From contig NC_046677.1 in NCBI RefSeq assembly GCF_003369915.1, positions 27,484,913-27,548,912 on the forward strand: a stretch of DNA of 64,000 bases, in the 5' to 3' direction. The position numbers were made by a program, and so were the translations under genes. The notes below the pieces were generated by a model. That model was not told where the DNA came from. It saw nothing but the letters and a program-made list of their open reading frames with translations, and made no database searches. This DNA comes from Drosophila miranda (taxonomy: Eukaryota > Arthropoda > Insecta > Diptera > Drosophilidae). Of the stretch, positions 34,756 to 45,934 are shown piece after piece; the stretch's first letter is position 1, and each line of letters opens with the position of its first letter.

Positions 34756-37700
34756 AACACCCGCCTCGAAGAGAGCGCTAATAAAACTGCGCTATTCATA
34801 ATACGATTTTCGCTACGGCGAACATATCCCCCGGACAGCTGTCCGTCCGTTCGCACGAGCAGAGGCCACTCATTTTTGGACCCCAACCCTACTGAGAGGC
34901 GGCAAGGGGCAGACCCTGATAAGCACAGCCGCCGATTCCCCAGCTGGACGCCGCATGGCCAATCTATCAGTCTGTCCGTTGGTCAGTCACAACATGAGCG
35001 AGAGGCGTGGCTCTTATCAGTTGCGGTTACTCTTATCGCCACCCCACTCAACCGCCTCCACCAACGGCCGACCCCCGGGCATGGAGTCAGTACGCCGCTT
35101 CCCATGCGCCGTCAGTGGCGAGGTTTATCAATCCGCGGTGCATGTTGGGGGGCTGGACCGGGCGTCCGGGTCCGGCTATGACTTTGGGAATGCAGGTGTT
35201 CGTTCGTTCGTTCGTGTGGTGGTTCGTCATTCATGCGGGGGTAATCTTTTCATGGCTGATCTTGGGGGTGGGTGGAAATTTGTGAATGAATCGCTGGTGT
35301 AGTTTTCGCTTTTAGATGGGGTTATCTGTAGAGATTTCTCATTCAGTTTGATTAAAGCTTCCTGTGTGCTGAAGCGAAGCTGTGACCTCGGGCGACATTA
35401 TTGAAAGTCAGACTTTTCTGTTTATGAGTCATATTTATACGTTAAAGATCCAGAAGCGATCGGTTTCCAGATACTTACGATTAGGTACAGTTCCAACAAA
35501 ACATATCTCACAGAACAGTTATCATTTGGCTTATCATTTTTTGTGGGCATAAATTTACCTATTTATCTCTCCCTAAAGATGGAACCTTTTCGCATTTTAC
35601 TCGTAAATACGTAGTAGTTCACGGTAGTACAGTCGCAACAAAACTGTACCAGAGTATATTCTTCTCCTAGATCCATTCCTTTAGGTAACGGACCTCTTTT
35701 ATCTCTACTCTACTATTTTCTACATTAAATTACCATATATTTTTAACGAATACCAACAAAATGTAACTTTTCTTTTCCTTGTTAGGTACAGTCGTCGCAA
35801 GCAAAACCATAAAAAAATCCCCCTTTCTCTGATATTTTTAGGAGCTCTATCCATGTCTCAGTATCCGGTCTTCCCACAATTCTCCTATCTCTAAGAGAAC
35901 TTATATTGTATTTTCTTCACAAAACACACCAATAATACAAAAATTTTCCTTGATCTTTTCATGTTATGGAATAGCACTAAGGTCAAACAATTCCCAGATA
36001 TCTTTGTAGATACATTTTACTTTATTAAAAAATATTATGCAATCCCCAAATGTAAATACGAGTATCTTTTTCTCTATATCTATATCTGTTTATCCTACCT
36101 AACATATTTATTTATCGAACTAATTGACAGCCATTGGCTGCGTGCACAGAGTCGAACAATCGGTGGCAAATCCGGGGCATGGCATGCTGTTTATCTAACG
36201 TACTCCCAAACGGGGCGGGTCTGTGGTCTGTTATGGTCTAGTCTGTCCCAGAACGTAGCCAGACCTTGTTTATGGGGCGTTGGTTTTTGCGCTTGTTTTG
36301 GTTCCTTCGATTCAGGCGGAACGGCGGGGGTATGATTGCGATTAATGCCCTTGAGGGGTACGTAAACCCTATGGAGAGCTGGGCCAGAGCCTCTCCGCTG
36401 TGTGTGTCACAATGGAAACAGCCAAAGTGGGCAGCGCTCTCTCTTTGATTCTTCCTCTTTCCTTTCTGCAAATCATTCTTCATGTTTTTGTTGACAGTGT
36501 GGCCGCTGTTTGCCCAAGTGGGCGCGTTTGTTGTACTTGAAGGACGGAAGAGAGGGGCCCACAGCCGAGGGCAGTCGCAGTCTGAAGTCTTATCGCCAAC
36601 CGATTACACTGGAAGAGCCACGGCCACGCAATGTGTGAATGGTCTAGCAGTGCACTCTCTACATTCTTCGCATTGCATCATACATGCATGACCTGAGATT
36701 GGGGGCTGCTAACCTGCTTGTGGCTTACACTTATCTGAGGAAAAGTATAGCCCTGCATTAATGGAACAGCCTCTTCTCCGGAAATTGGTCAATCTTCCAC
36801 TGAAATCCACTGAGATATTTCACTCCCCCGCCCTCTCTCTATATTCGTTGCAGTTCGTCATACATGTATGATGATGGAGCTGCCAACCTGCTTTCTGCTC
36901 TTTAGCTTTCTTTAAGAAATTTCTTGGAACTGTTTTGCCCACTCTCCTACCCTTCGATCAGGTCGTGGACATGACCGGGTGGCGTGCTCAATGATTTTCA
37001 GTATTTAGCACATTTTTAGCTGCCTGCTCAGCGGCCTCTTCTTCCACCGATTGTTTGCTTTTGATGGCTAATCGAAGCACGAGCGCAACAAAAATTGAGG
37101 TTTTTTTTTTGTTGTTGGCCATTTTGCCTTTGCCCACATTTTATTTATTTTTAGCCACTCGCGACGCGTTTCAAATAATCAAAAGTCGGAGGGACTATGT
37201 ATATAGATATGGCAGCAGAAGGAGGAGGACCAAAGACCAAATAATTAACATATTTTTGCAAATTATTGATCGTGTGTGCTGGGGCCATAAATCCGATGAT
37301 TGGAGACTCGAGATCCCGAGATATCTGAGATCAAAACATTTAAACGGGGCATGAATTAAATTTAATTTTTTTATTTTAATGTTTTTATTTTGTTCATCAT
37401 ACATCTGAGGGTTTTTGCACTTTAGCAAGGACAACGACGGAAGTGAACATCACTTGTGCGTTGCATTTAAGGTCAACGCGCAAAACGTTGAACCAAAAAA
37501 CATTGAAGAGAAGTGTAGAAGCGAAGCGAAGTGAAGGGGAAACAGCGAGTCGTCAGCATTCATTGGATGAGTGCAAAATGTAAAGCAGGCCGGTCAGATC
37601 AGCAAACAATACAAACAAGTAGAGGAACGACATGCTAGTCGGATCATACGACCATGGGAATACCCGCTAAACAGCCTCTAAATAAGCCTCTAACAATGCT

Positions 37701-38960
37701 AGTGAAAGATATAGGGATACGCTTAAAGGGGACTCCATTTTCAGTGCTAGGAATAGCTAAATCTATTCCCAAGGATTAATTGATAATAGAATTAACAGTA
37801 ACTTTAGCTTTTATTCTTAGGTGTTTTGTACAGTTACGCCCTTTGCCTAGAGATGACACATCTTCACTTGTATCTTCCTGCGATTTGTACCGATTAACTT
37901 GTACAAATTTCGATTAATTGATCAGGGGTATCGTTGCATTTAATATCTTATTTATATATTATTGCCCATGGATCTGTTATTTATCGAGTGTTCTGCCAGA
38001 GCAAAACAATATACCCTTGAACTCCCCCTCCCGCATTCCGTGTCACAACAACATCTACATACAGAGATCTCTCAACACTTGAACAGCTATAAAAGCGAAT
38101 CTTGGGCGAGTTTGAACTTTGGAATGATGTCATTTGAGTCACTCTCCCTCTCTCTTGCTCTTTGAATCACCTATCGCTTCATGCGTAAGGCGAATGATCG
38201 CACAATCCCCTCCAACGTTACTGACTGAGTGATCGATCGCTCTGTGCAGAAGCAGAAGTTGAAGGTGAAGGCGAAGGTGACCCTGGCACACGTGAACCGC
38301 AAATTGCGCTCAAAGTTCGCCCCCAAAATTCGCATCCGCCAACCAGTTCCACGCTGTGTGAAGTACCGAAATCTCCAAGCCAATTTCCATGGTACTTGTA
38401 GCGGTAATCGCCATACGACATCGCCAACAATTTCATCATCCTCCTCTTTTGTCCGGTCAACTTCGGGTGAATTCGCTATAAATAGACGCGGCGAATGGGA
38501 ATTCATTGCGAGATAAGAACACCGAGGGGCCGAGTCAATGGAAAGTGGAGCGCTATGGCAGGCAGGGGAAGTCCCCCGAAGTTCAGTGAAAGGGAGAGCT
38601 TAAAGATAGGAAACTCACATCCTCTGAAACTATGATAAGAGTAGAGTCTTCTGTGGGGATAACATTGTTAAAGTAGAGCTTAATATAAGATAAAAGCATA
38701 AATTCTAGACAATTTGAAAAGATCTCGAAGGAATGCTACTGGGAAGCTTCTTGGCGATTGGTGATCTTTGAAATGGCCCTCTGAATCCATCAATTCTGCT
38801 TCTGGAGTAGCAAGCTATCTGTAGAATACAAATATGCTGCTCCGCAGTCTGCCTTTTGGGTTTTCGGGGCATATTTTCGGGAAAATTAAAGAACTCTGCA
38901 GATCCTAACCCTATTTGAAAACCCGTTTGAAATTCAAACGCAGTACCGGAATCGCCCCAT

Positions 38961-39000
38961 CTGGCAGCACTGCGACTTGTGATCTTGTTGGTTATCGATA
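38961..39000 (+). promoter_or_regulatory. PRMT-like gene promoter: motif 7 and DRE
   Basis: TATCGATA, a perfect DNA replication-related element (DREF site), lies at 38993-39000, 47 bp before the ATG. About 25 bp before it, CTGGCAGCACTG fits fly core motif 7 (CAKCNCTR). Both mark broadly expressed TATA-less genes. Confidence 0.7.
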
Positions 39001-39047
39001 GAAGGACAGAGCGTCTAAAGTCTGTGTTTACATTTGAAGAGTTCAAA

Positions 39048-40123
39048 ATGGAAAAAGAGAAAAGCGAGGAGCAGTTTTTGGAGAAGTTTTCTAAAATGTC
39101 CTTCTCGTACAATGCGTTCAGGGACTTCATTGACCACCAGGAGGTGATCATCCAGGACGATGTGGTGATGACGGCCTTTTGCGATGCGATTCGGCATGCA
39201 CACATCTTCGAAGGCGCCACAGTGCTGGAGGTGGACTGCGGCAGTGCCCTGCTTTCGATGTTGGTGGCCAAGCAAGGAGCCGCCCGGGTGTTTGCCGTGG
39301 ACTCTGGCAATGTGGCGCAGGTGGCGCGCCAGTTGGTGCGCGAGAACGGCCTGGACAGCGTGATTGAGGTGATTCAGGGCGACATTCGGAAACTGAAGCT
39401 TCCCCCAGTCGATGTCATAGTATCCAAGTGGATGGGGTAAGTCCTAGTCTACGCCACACACTCGATTCTTATTGTACTGCCTCCTGCAGGGCCTGTCTGT
39501 TGCATAACTCGGCTTTGGATCGGGTCATCTATGCGCGCGACAAGTGGCTCAAGCCCAAGGGCTGCATCTTTCCGGACACGGCCAGGCTCTATCTCTCGGT
39601 AGCCGAGGACAGGAATACGGAACAGCCCAGGCATTTCTTTTCGCGCTTTTTAGGCTTCAATATGTCCCATGCGGCACGCATTGTCCAGCAGCTACCGAAA
39701 GTGGGTTGCGTGCTGGCACGCCAGATACTCGCCAAACCGCAGGAGATATGGAAAATGGATTTGCGTACCATCAAGAGCGACCAACTGAGCTTCAATGTGC
39801 CCTTTCAACTGCACGTGCAGCGTCAGGAGATCATCGCTCTGTTTGTCGCGCACTTTGACTTTAGCTTCTCGGGCGGCACCGATGAGAAGGTGGTGTCCAC
39901 CAGTCCCTGGGCTCCGAGCACCCACTGGCAGCAGACTCTCTTCCACATCGATCAGCATCTGCCCATATGCAGTGGCGAACAATTCTCGGGCAACTTTATC
40001 GTTTCTCGTGGGACCAACTATCTGGACTTTGACATCGAGTGGGGCTTCCGCAATAAGCTGGTAAAGATTAAGCAGCACAAGCAAACCTTTCGCTTGTGTG
40101 GCGGCTGCAAGGACAAGCCATAG
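39048..40123 (+). CDS. Divergent protein arginine methyltransferase family member, probably inactive
   Basis: Two exons (39048-39436, 39490-40123) with a 53-bp intron encode 340 aa, the size of PRMT1-type cores. The order of PRMT motifs is preserved: helix X/Y region (YNAFRDFIDHQEVI), SAM-binding motif I (59-69), post-I VFAVD (81-85), double-E loop region (126-139) and THW loop (STHWQQTLF). Key residues are lost. Motif I reads VLEVDCGSALL, so two of the three glycines of the usual GxGxG are replaced. In the double-E loop the usual SEWMG becomes S126-K-WMG, and the second Glu is N136. Known active PRMTs need both glutamates to hold the substrate arginine. Flies have several divergent Art genes (Art2, 6, 8, 9); I cannot say which this is. 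A LINE is inserted about 90 bp downstream of the stop. The intact frame argues for a retained, perhaps scaffolding, role. Confidence 0.85.
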
Positions 40124-40213
40124 CCGAAGGATGGGGCTACATGATGACTGAGAGACTGCCATTGAATGGAAAGGAATTCTCTCTATAAGTTTTTGCCGTA
40201 GGAAGGCGGCACA

Positions 40214-41752
40214 TTTTTTTTTTTTTTTTTTTTTCATGTGGAAAATTTGTATTTTATTGTAAACAAGTTCACTGCTACCTTTCGTGGAAACTTAATCTAG
40301 TTTTACATTTAAGGGGAAAAACAATTGATCACAAGAGATACATACATAAACTTAATGTTACATACATATATGGAGTAGGTACATACATTATTTACAATAT
40401 TTACAAAAATTTAATGAGATGTTATAGGAGGGATCTAGTACAGAGATCCAGTGGATGACACCTTTTGAGTCTTCTTTTCCTTGGCGGGTTAATTAGACGT
40501 CTGGCTAGCGCATTAGGGTGACCACCAAGTTGTTGCAAGTACCTTGCTGCATGTAATTGTATAACATCGCCCACTTTGGGAACCTTTAGGTCCCTCTCGA
40601 TGTCGCTGTTTCGTATGTACCATGGAGCATTGCATATTCGTCGTAGAATTTTTGACTGAGCAACTCTAATTTTATTTAAGTTGGTTTTTGCCGCGATGCC
40701 GTAAACTTGAAGTGCGTATTTCCATATGGGGCTGAGGATGGACTTGTATATCGTGACTTTGCTGTACAGCGACAGCTTATTTCTTGGTGCAAGTAGCCAC
40801 GCCATCTTTCCCGCTTTCGCCATCACCGACTGTCGAACCATGGTAGTATGGGTTTTGAAATTTAGTGACCTGTCGAGTACAACACCCAGGTATTTGTACG
40901 AGCTCTTGTGCGTAAGTGTGGAGCCCAGCATATTAATGCCTCCGCAAGAAAGGCAAGGTTCTCGTAGCAAAAGTAACATTAGCACATTTGCTGCTGCTGA
41001 TGCCTATGTTCCATTTCTGAGCCCAGACCTCAAAGCTGCTCACATATTGTTGCAGAGCTTCCGTAGCTAGATTTATGCTTGGACTTCTGGTCAGCACTGC
41101 AGTGTCATCCGCGTAGGTTGCTATCAACACATCGTCCTCGTCCAACCCAGTTATTACCCTTGAGGAAGGCATATCGGCTGTATATAGGGTATATAACGTT
41201 GGTCCAAGAACGCTGCCTTGTGGGACGCCTGTACAGATTGGGCGCTTCGATGATTTTGCTCCATTTACAACAACTCTAAAACTTCTGTCCATTAGAAAGC
41301 TACTCACCAGCTAGAATAGCTGCGGCGGCAATATGTTTCTCAGCTTAAAGAGGAGGCCATCATGCCACACCCTGTCAAACGCTTGTTGAATGTCCATAAA
41401 CACAGCTACCGAATATATTTTTTGCTCCATTGCATCAAGCGCGAAGTTGACCACTCGATGAAGTTGTTCTGGCGTGCCGTGACCTTGTCTAAATCCAAAC
41501 TGCCACTTTGGAATTCTTTGCTTTACAGGTTCAAGCTGCATGATGCGGTTCAGTATCATTCTTTCCGCCATCTTCCCTAGCGCTGAGAGCAGGCTAATTG
41601 GTCTGTAGCCATCGACTTCTGTGTGTTGTTTTTCTGGCTTAGGTACCATGGAGATTAGCGCCATCTTCCAGCAGGTAGGAAAGTGTCCTATCCTAAGAAT
41701 GCTGTTGAGGAGCAGCACTATAAATAGCAGGGCACCTTTGTTTTGAAGTTTA
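40214..41752 (-). mobile_element. Degraded jockey-clade LINE (RT domain and 3' end)
   Basis: On the minus strand the element reads from about 41752 down to a poly-A tail (plus-strand T-run 40214-40234). The polymerase is recognisable in order: WKMALISMVPKPEK, YRPISLLSALGK, FGFRQGHGTPEQLH, MDIQQAFDRVWH, GVPQGSVLGP, the catalytic box YADDT, and a C-terminal WYIRNSDIERDL segment. Breaks are an in-frame stop at 41311-41313 and a frameshift near 40960. The 5' part of ORF2 and all of ORF1 are absent. The left end is about 1.55 kb short of a full RT ORF. I could not find a target-site duplication, so the 5' boundary is approximate. It differs from the fragment at 1148. It is inactive. Confidence 0.85.
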
Positions 41753-42010
41753 AAATTTAATTAGAAATCTGTAGAAAATATAAGTATATCTCTGTAGATT
41801 ATTTGTTTGCCCAAGAGAGCTTCTACTGTATTTGATTTGTACTGCATCCCAATCCCAGGGTCACTCGTTATTACGTATACGCCTCATCGGACGAACCTAC
41901 CGCAATGGCGGCCCCCAAGAGCCAAAAAAAGCCCAAGTACCAATTAGCAGGGGTCTAAACAGAGAGCGCCCCGAAGAGAGCAAGATACTAAGAAAGAGTG
42001 CGGGGGTAAA
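41753..42010. other. Short gap between LINE and candidate promoter
   Basis: No coding signal is seen. The sequence is mixed, becoming GA-rich at its right end. Confidence 0.4.
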
Positions 42011-42075
42011 GAGAGAGAGAAGAGAGAATTCTATTGCTGCTATAAATACACCCCTTCGATGGACAGCGCATCAGT
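42010..42075 (+). promoter_or_regulatory. GAGA + TATA + Inr core promoter
   Basis: A GAGAGAGAGAAGAGAGA tract (about 42011-42027) precedes TATAAATA at 42041-42048. TCAGTG at 42071-42076 supplies an Inr-like start (A+1 at 42073), 32 bp downstream of the first T of TATA, which is the canonical spacing. Confidence 0.5.
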
Positions 42076-42092
42076 GGAGGAGAAAGGGGAGC

Positions 42093-42284
42093 ATGGACTT
42101 TGATCGACTGCAGCAAGCAGCGAATTTTTTGTGGGCGGTGGCACTCTACGTCTCCGTCTGCGTCTCTGTCTGCGTCAGCGCCGGCGTCAACGCCGTTGCC
42201 ATAACGGCACAAGAGATTTTTGTGGGCAAGTGCAGGCCGCAGCAACAAAAACAAGCAGCAACAAAGAAGCGTAGCGTTTTTTAA
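42093..42284 (+). CDS. Candidate small gene: 63-aa hydrophobic/secreted-like peptide
   Basis: The ATG at 42093 is the first one after the predicted start site and has a good context (A at -3, G at +4). The 63-aa product starts MDFDRLQQAANF and has a hydrophobic Val/Cys-rich stretch (about residues 13-36, LWAVALYVSVCVSVCVSAG), then a polar Gln/Lys-rich tail ending in TKKRSVF. This could be a signal-anchor or signal peptide with a basic tail. TAA is at 42282-42284 and an AATAAA starts two bases later. The product is not recognised. The Val-Ser-Val-Cys repeat is encoded by a GTCTCC-like repeat, so a chance frame through repeat DNA is a real alternative. Another is that the transcript is an upstream 5' exon of ush (a GTAACT donor-like site lies near 42650). 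Confidence 0.35.
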   Translation: MDFDRLQQAANFLWAVALYVSVCVSVCVSAGVNAVAITAQEIFVGKCRPQQQKQAATKKRSVF

Positions 42285-42285
42285 A

Positions 42286-42291
42286 AATAAA
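42286..42291 (+). terminator. Poly(A) signal of the candidate small gene
   Basis: AATAAA directly follows the TAA stop, in an AT-rich run. It completes a compact unit of about 250 bp. Confidence 0.4.
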
Positions 42292-43073
42292 TGAATAATT
42301 TTATCTGCTTTTCTTGGCTTTTGGGCAGTACGGACTACCGCTTATGCGCCAGACTTGGCGAATTTCATCAGCTGTTTTAATTTATGCAAGGAGCCCCCAA
42401 AAATCTGAGATCAGATGAGGTGTCTGCGTGCGTGTGTGTGTGTGTGGATTGGAGAAAGGTATGCTCCAGGGGAGTGTAAGGCAGAATATACACCTTTCCA
42501 ACAAACCATCCCCGAGAGAGAGAGAATCAATCAGAGAAGAGTCTCCCACTCAAAATTAAGAGAGGTCGCCGCCTGCCAGGGCTGCAGGCGCGCACAGTGG
42601 ATCGTGTGGATCATTGCACCCACAGCGACAGCGACAGCCACAACCCGCAAGGTAACTGCACCTTGGGTCAATGATATGCGGCGCAGGCAGTGCTTCCACC
42701 CGCCAAAAAATCCCTCAAATATTCGGTTATATTTTGTGTGTGTTTTCGTTTTCGTTTATTTTTTGCAGCGGCTGCTGTCATTTCCATTTCCATTTTCAGT
42801 CACCGCGCATGGCCTTGCCGGCAGAAGTTGCTTGACCTGGAAGTTGCTTATGCCCCCCGCCCCACCCCTCGCTGGTTCCGTTGTTGCCTCGTTTCGCCTT
42901 GCCTCCAGCGCGGAGTGTAATGCACTATGATTACAGAGGGAGGCCGATTCGGTCACACACAGATACAGATACAGCTACAGATATGTATCTTTTTTTCGGT
43001 GAGCTTTTGTTTTCTTAAGTCAATGAAACAGCAGGCTATCTAGAGCGGCTTGTGACCCACGGGGACACCTAAG

Positions 43074-43660
43074 GTGTACTATATATAGCCGTAGAATAAA
43101 AAGTGTGAAATTCGGTTCATATAATTATTTAAAATTTTGGGATCTCTCTGGAACCATAGCCGTCTTTATAACATTTACGACGGAAGAAGGTATCCTACAT
43201 ATTGTATGTATATGTCTTTTTTTTTAGAGCATGTTGGATATGTTGGATCCACTAATATCGGTTGACTATATCATAAGGGAAATACATCTTTAAATGTATC
43301 TTTAAAAAAACAATTTTTTGTGGGAGAAACTCTTTTGTTTGTGAAGATAAATCAACCAAACTTTGTCAAATTTGGTAACATGTGTGAATAAATAGCTTAA
43401 CCGAAAATCTTCAAAATCGTTGGACTATATCATATAGCTGGCATAGAAACCATGGTGCAAAAAACCAGTTGCTGTGGGAGAAACGTTTTTGTTTGTAGAG
43501 ATAATACAATCAAACGTTCACATTTGTTTTTGTATATGTTTTTACATAACTCACAAAGATTTTATCAAAATCGGATGATTATATCATATAGCTGCCATAG
43601 AATCAGTGGACTAAAAAATATGTCTTTGTGGAAAAAAACTGTAGACTATCTTCTATACCC
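43074..43660. repeat. Degenerate tandem repeat, about 153-bp unit, three to four copies
   Basis: The motif GACTATATCATATAGCTGCC recurs in diverged form near 43074, 43260, 43420 and 43574, about 155-160 bp apart except for a first interval of 186 bp. A second motif, TGTGGGAGAAAC-TTTTGTTTGT, recurs at 43319 and 43472 (153 bp) with a decayed copy near 43623. I see no coding sequence. It is probably a family of dispersed repeat DNA of unknown origin. Confidence 0.6.
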
Positions 43661-44528
43661 GTCATAGGGTATGTTGCTGCAAGAGTATTAATCGTAAAAG
43701 CTACGTTCCCTTCCCCCAAGGTGCTCGAACGAATAACCTTCCGTTTTTTTTTTTCGGTTTTAACCTGTTTTTAGTGATTCTTTTATTTATAGGTTTGTTG
43801 GGCGATTGCCGAAAATGCATTCAGCACAGAGAGCGATGATCAGGGATTGCCGAAAAAGTCATCAGAAGGCAGCAGGCAGGCAGGCAGCGAGTGGGGGTTT
43901 AATGAACGCAGCGAAGGTCAACGGTGCGTATACTTCATTAGCGATTAATGAAACGGAGGGAGGAATGGGAGCGGTGTTGGCCGCAAAAGGACAGAAGAGC
44001 AAGGAGACCACAAATGACCCAAGGGTGAACGGCTAATCGACTTGGCCATATGTTAGCGTGGATTATGCTCTGCTCTAACTGGTTTTTGGTTTTCTTTTCC
44101 GATATTTATGGCCATGCATCCCATTTGCATAGAACGAACCACCCCCATTCCTCGCCATTTTTCAGGACTCTGAGCGGCCAACAGGAAGCATTTCATTTCC
44201 GTTGCTGTCGCAATTTTTTAAATCTATGAGCGTCCAATGCAAAGCAGTTGGTAATAAAAAAAAGGTGGAATTGCCATTAAAATACGGGCAATAGGTGCAA
44301 ATTACAAGACAAAAAGGTAAAGCGACAGAAAAAAATTAGACAGAAACCGAAAATGCGGAAGTGCAGCTAACAAAATGGTTGGACAGGAAATGAATTTCTG
44401 TCAGCGAAAGAAAAATACTTATTATTTATATACAATAAATAAATATTGGCGGTGGGGGTCTTATTCTTTAAAAGACACATTTTGTGTGTGAAATTTGAAT
44501 TTAAATTTGAATTAGGCGCCTACTCGCT

Positions 44529-44538
44529 AGCGCCATCT
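44529..44538 (-). promoter_or_regulatory. Candidate CTCF-like insulator site
   Basis: On the minus strand the sequence AGATGGCGCT matches the core of the fly CTCF motif (AGRKGGCGC). It lies between the LINE/small-ORF region and the ush promoter. This is a single-site match with no second line of evidence. Confidence 0.3.
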
Positions 44539-45317
44539 ATAAGGTAGCCTAAAAGTATGCTCAGCTGTCTGAAAAAGCTGACAACTTGCTATAAAGCGCT
44601 AGGCAATTGCTCATATATGCGTTGGAGGGATTTTGTTAGTCTTAACGCGTCACCTGTCAGCAGTTGGAGCCAAAAAGAAAGAAAAGCTAAAAATAAACGA
44701 ATTATAATGAAATTAGGCAATTAATTGTTCCCGAAAGTGACAAGCTATAATGTTGTAGGTTAAAGTCAACTAATAATTCAACTAATTTGAGTGATTAACA
44801 AACAAAAAGTGCATGAAACAGCAGATGAAGAAGAGCGTAAGCCACAAGCAGCCGAATTTGCACATTTATTATCTAAATAATATTAAACAAATTGAAAACG
44901 AACAATGGAATTGCCTTAAGCGCATCTTTCCAGCTTCCATCCTACAGTTAATTGTGCCCAAAACAACAGTAAATTGCAGCACAGCGGTTGTGCAAGGCGT
45001 GCGATTGTGAAAGGGGAGTGAGGTGGTGTTAGTGCCTTGTCTTCCTTCCCGGGGGAAAACGTGCGTAAATGTTTCGGCGTTTTTGTTTTGATTCTTATCA
45101 TGCTGCGAAGCAGACGGCAAAGCGCACGAGGCAGTGAAAAATAAAGTAAAAACAAAATGAAAATCCGAGAGAAAATGAGAAATGCGCGCGCATACTGTGC
45201 TCTCTCGCTCTCCATGTGGCGCTCTCTGTGGCCACCGGTTTTTCTGCTTTGTGCGAGCTTTCGTCGATTTTGGAGCGAAGCAGCAGCCCCAACGCGTTTG
45301 GCGACGCCAACCTGCTT

Positions 45318-45352
45318 ACAGTTTTAGTTGGGAGCTTGCACTGTTCGGACGT
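45318..45352 (+). promoter_or_regulatory. ush core promoter (Inr + DPE)
   Basis: ACAGTT at 45318-45323 matches the Inr (TCAKTY) at five of six positions, with A+1 at 45320. GGACGT starts exactly at +28 (45347) and matches the DPE RGWYVT fully. There is a G at +24, as DPE promoters prefer. No TATA is present. It gives a 615-nt 5'UTR to the ush ATG and lies just after GAGA-type CTCTCTCGCTCTCC near 45200, consistent with a regulated developmental gene. Confidence 0.55.
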
Positions 45353-45934
45353 TCAAAAGCCCACAAGCCACGCCCCCACCGACAAGGCACTGGCAAAACA
45401 CGCGACAAGGCAGCAACAATTGCAAATTACTGTAAAGCCCTATCATCATTCACATTAGTTATTGGGTGATAATATCCCCATTGCATTCCGTTTCGTTTCA
45501 AGCCACCTATTCTGTTCTATTGCATTCCATTCCCTTACGTTACGTTACGCGATCTGTGCGCGCCCGCGCGTTTTTTGTCGCCCGCCAACCGCGTCGATCG
45601 TTAAAAATTCATTAGAGCTTATTAATCGCTCGAAGCCATAGAAATAATCGCAATAATTATAAATTATTGATACTTGCGAGTGCCCGTGCCCCGTGCCCCC
45701 CTCACCCCAACAAGTGTGTGAATTCTTTCCTCTCGCCTCTCGCTGTGTGTCAGTGTGTGCGTGTGTGTTCCGGTGCAGTCCCGTTCCCATCCATTCATCC
45801 GATCGCCGACCGCCGACCGCCGGTAAATGTCCACGGAAAAGGAAACGAAACGGATCTGATGCAGACGTTGCCGCCGCAGTAGCCGCTCCGCTCCGCACGC
45901 CCGCCGTTGGACCCCCCGCCGCCGTCCGCATACA

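Larger units (their letters stand above)
30245..38960. other. 8.7-kb gene-free stretch upstream of cbt
   Basis: I find no exon I can defend. The sequence holds CRE and E-box sites (separate entries), CA/TG runs, GA tracts, AT-rich blocks near 35440-36130 and 37640-37960, and one TATA/Inr pair at 38098-38132. Overlapping ORFs on both strands at 38171-38516 are mentioned under findings. It may be cbt regulatory DNA, unplaced non-coding RNA genes, or both. Confidence 0.5.
42300..45317. other. Intergenic DNA upstream of ush
   Basis: No defended gene. Contents include a 171-codon open frame from 42415 (rejected), degenerate tandem repeats at 43074-43660, a CTCF-like site at 44529, TATAAAG at about 44589 and many TG and A/T runs. 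Confidence 0.4.

Noticed and set aside
38705..39310. A 201-codon minus-strand ORF opposite the PRMT-like gene
   Set aside because: It overlaps the PRMT-like first exon and its promoter. The sequence shows no domain and is biased as antisense frames usually are.
42415..42930. A 171-codon plus-strand ORF upstream of ush
   Set aside because: It starts in a TG-repeat, crosses a probable splice-donor-like site and has Val/Phe runs from repeat DNA. No motif or promoter supports it.
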